6,112 nt of DNA from NCBI GenBank assembly GCA_002325645.1, contig DCSN01000199.1:23953-30064 (forward strand). The letters run 5' to 3'. A program made the position numbers and the translations under genes. Positions 5,533 through 6,112 of the stretch are shown one piece after another. The first letter of the stretch is position 1, and the number at the start of each line of letters is the position of its first letter. The notes beneath the pieces are model-generated. The model was not told the DNA's origin and made no database searches. It saw only the letters and a program-made list of their open reading frames with translations. The DNA is from Pseudanabaena sp. UBA1465. Its GTDB lineage: Bacteria; Cyanobacteriota; Cyanobacteriia; Pseudanabaenales; Pseudanabaenaceae.

Positions 5533-5540
5533 AGCTTTTT

Positions 5541-5561
5541 AGAAAGCGCAAAGCGCTGTAA
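5541..5561 (+). repeat. Dispersed 21-nt repeat, copy 2
   Basis: Matches 229-249 (minus strand) at 20 of 21 positions. It contains a small hairpin AGCGC-AAA-GCGCT (5545-5557) directly after the uvrC stop on the minus strand, so this copy could contribute to uvrC termination. The other copy has a G-for-C change that weakens the same hairpin. Confidence 0.5.
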
Positions 5562-5562
5562 A

Positions 5563-6112
5563 TTATTCGGGAACAGAATGAAAATGATTATAAATATGTT
5601 GAGCTAATTTCCTGCCAATACCATCAGTTTCAGCGATTTGTTCGACGGTTGCTTGACGGATATATTCAACTGAGTGGAACTTCTCAAGTAGCACTTTTTG
5701 GCGATGATGTCCTAAACCTGTAATCTGATCGAGATGCGATCGCTGCATTCGTTGGCTACGTTTTTGACGATGGAAGGTAATCGCGAAACGGTGAGCTTCA
5801 TCACGCAAGCGCCGCAATACTTGAACCCCTGCCCTTTCTGGATCGCTGCCTACTAAGGGTTCAGACTGTTCAGGCAAGAAAATTTCTTCACGTTTTTTGG
5901 CAAGACTAATTACGGTCAGGCGATCGCGCAAACCCAACTTATCAATAATTTTCATCACCGCAGAAAGCTGTCCCTTCCCACCATCAATCATCACCAAATC
6001 AGGAAAGTCGTTATTATTCAATTCTTCCCTCTTGAGAGAGGGAAGAATTGGGGTTTGCTCAGGAAAGTCATTATTATCTAATTCTTTGCTCTTACTCCCC
6101 TCTCCTGCGGGA
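5563..6112 (-). CDS. uvrC: UvrABC excision nuclease subunit C, C-terminal part (partial)
   Basis: UvrC makes the two incisions either side of a DNA lesion in nucleotide excision repair, working with UvrA and UvrB. About 183 codons are present; the frame is open through the window edge, so the N-terminal GIY-YIG nuclease and UvrB-binding parts lie outside (family size roughly 600-650 residues). Visible are the RNase H-like 5'-incision domain, with the catalytic Asp in MIDGGKGQLSA and the catalytic His in RRLRDEAHRFAITFHRQ, and a C-terminal double helix-hairpin-helix DNA-binding domain (ITGLGHHRQKVLL, IAETDGIGRKLAQHIYNHF). Just before the IDGG strand is an unusual in-frame stretch of about 30 residues with a 20-residue imperfect repeat and an internal palindrome. 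The TTG at 6021 is not the real start. The stop is TAA 5563-5565. The gene converges on the kinase gene. Confidence 0.95.
   Translation of the reverse strand, partial: PAGEGSKSKELDNNDFPEQTPILPSLKREELNNNDFPDLVMIDGGKGQLSAVMKIIDKLGLRDRLTVISLAKKREEIFLPEQSEPLVGSDPERAGVQVLRRLRDEAHRFAITFHRQKRSQRMQRSHLDQITGLGHHRQKVLLEKFHSVEYIRQATVEQIAETDGIGRKLAQHIYNHFHSVPE
6000..6112 (-). repeat. In-frame 60-bp imperfect duplication inside uvrC
   Basis: 6000-6033 and 6060-6093 match closely at an offset of exactly 60 bases (20 codons), with about five differences, then diverge. On the protein the unit boundaries read ELDNNDFPE and ELNNNDFPD. The second copy runs into CCCCTCTCCTGCGGGA at the window edge, which looks like the left half of another palindrome. 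The reading frame is kept throughout. Confidence 0.75.
6019..6050. repeat. Perfect 14-bp palindrome within the uvrC coding sequence
   Basis: 6019-6032 (CAATTCTTCCCTCT) is the exact reverse complement of 6037-6050, with loop TGAG. On the minus strand it encodes roughly QFILPSLKREEL-type residues (ILPSLKREEL is read from it), in a UvrC loop that is normally short. It resembles the intergenic hairpins in this window but is inserted within a gene. Confidence 0.75.

Noticed and set aside
6019..6021. TTG at 6021 as the uvrC start
   Set aside because: The frame stays open upstream to the window edge, and a UvrC starting there would lack its N-terminal nuclease and UvrB-binding domains; it is an internal codon.

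Overview
The window looks like cyanobacterial chromosome. The palindrome GCGATCGC (HIP1, over-represented in many cyanobacteria) occurs ten times in 6.1 kb, every time inside a gene. The predicted proteins (FHA-LuxR regulator, TPR/M48-like membrane protein, receiver-histidine kinase, UvrC) also fit that group. The many intergenic palindromes and moderate GC suggest a filamentous, Pseudanabaena-like genome, but that genus-level guess is inference.

Layout. 16-141 (-) is a tiny one-helix membrane protein. 265-337 holds two back-to-back perfect hairpins. 338-1042 (-) is an FHA-LuxR transcription regulator. 1043-1512 has no convincing gene; it carries TGACA-type dyads and a hairpin resembling the right end/omega-RNA of an IS200/IS605 (TnpB) element, with a short open frame that may be decayed protein. 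1513-1719 (-) is a 68-residue orphan protein with a consensus ribosome binding site. 1720-2027 is a divergent intergenic region with another perfect hairpin. 2028-4088 (+) is a 686-residue TPR plus M48-family membrane protein whose HExxH zinc site is replaced by YQLGR, so it is a predicted pseudoprotease. 4149-5423 (+) is a receiver-histidine kinase signalling protein. 5424-5562 holds a MITE-like nested palindrome between convergent genes. 5563-6112 (-) is the C-terminal part of UvrC, cut by the window edge.

Functionally, the window mixes signalling (FHA-LuxR, receiver-kinase), a membrane scaffold or inactive protease, and DNA repair (UvrC). Nothing shows that they form one pathway. M48-like and kinase genes share a strand but have a strong hairpin between them, so co-transcription would need read-through.

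The most unusual features are the fully lost metalloprotease active site; a palindrome-bearing, 20-codon imperfect duplication inside uvrC; and a family of perfect stem-loops with 3-nt loops that touch or overlap three stop codons, one of which encodes the last 14 residues of the kinase.
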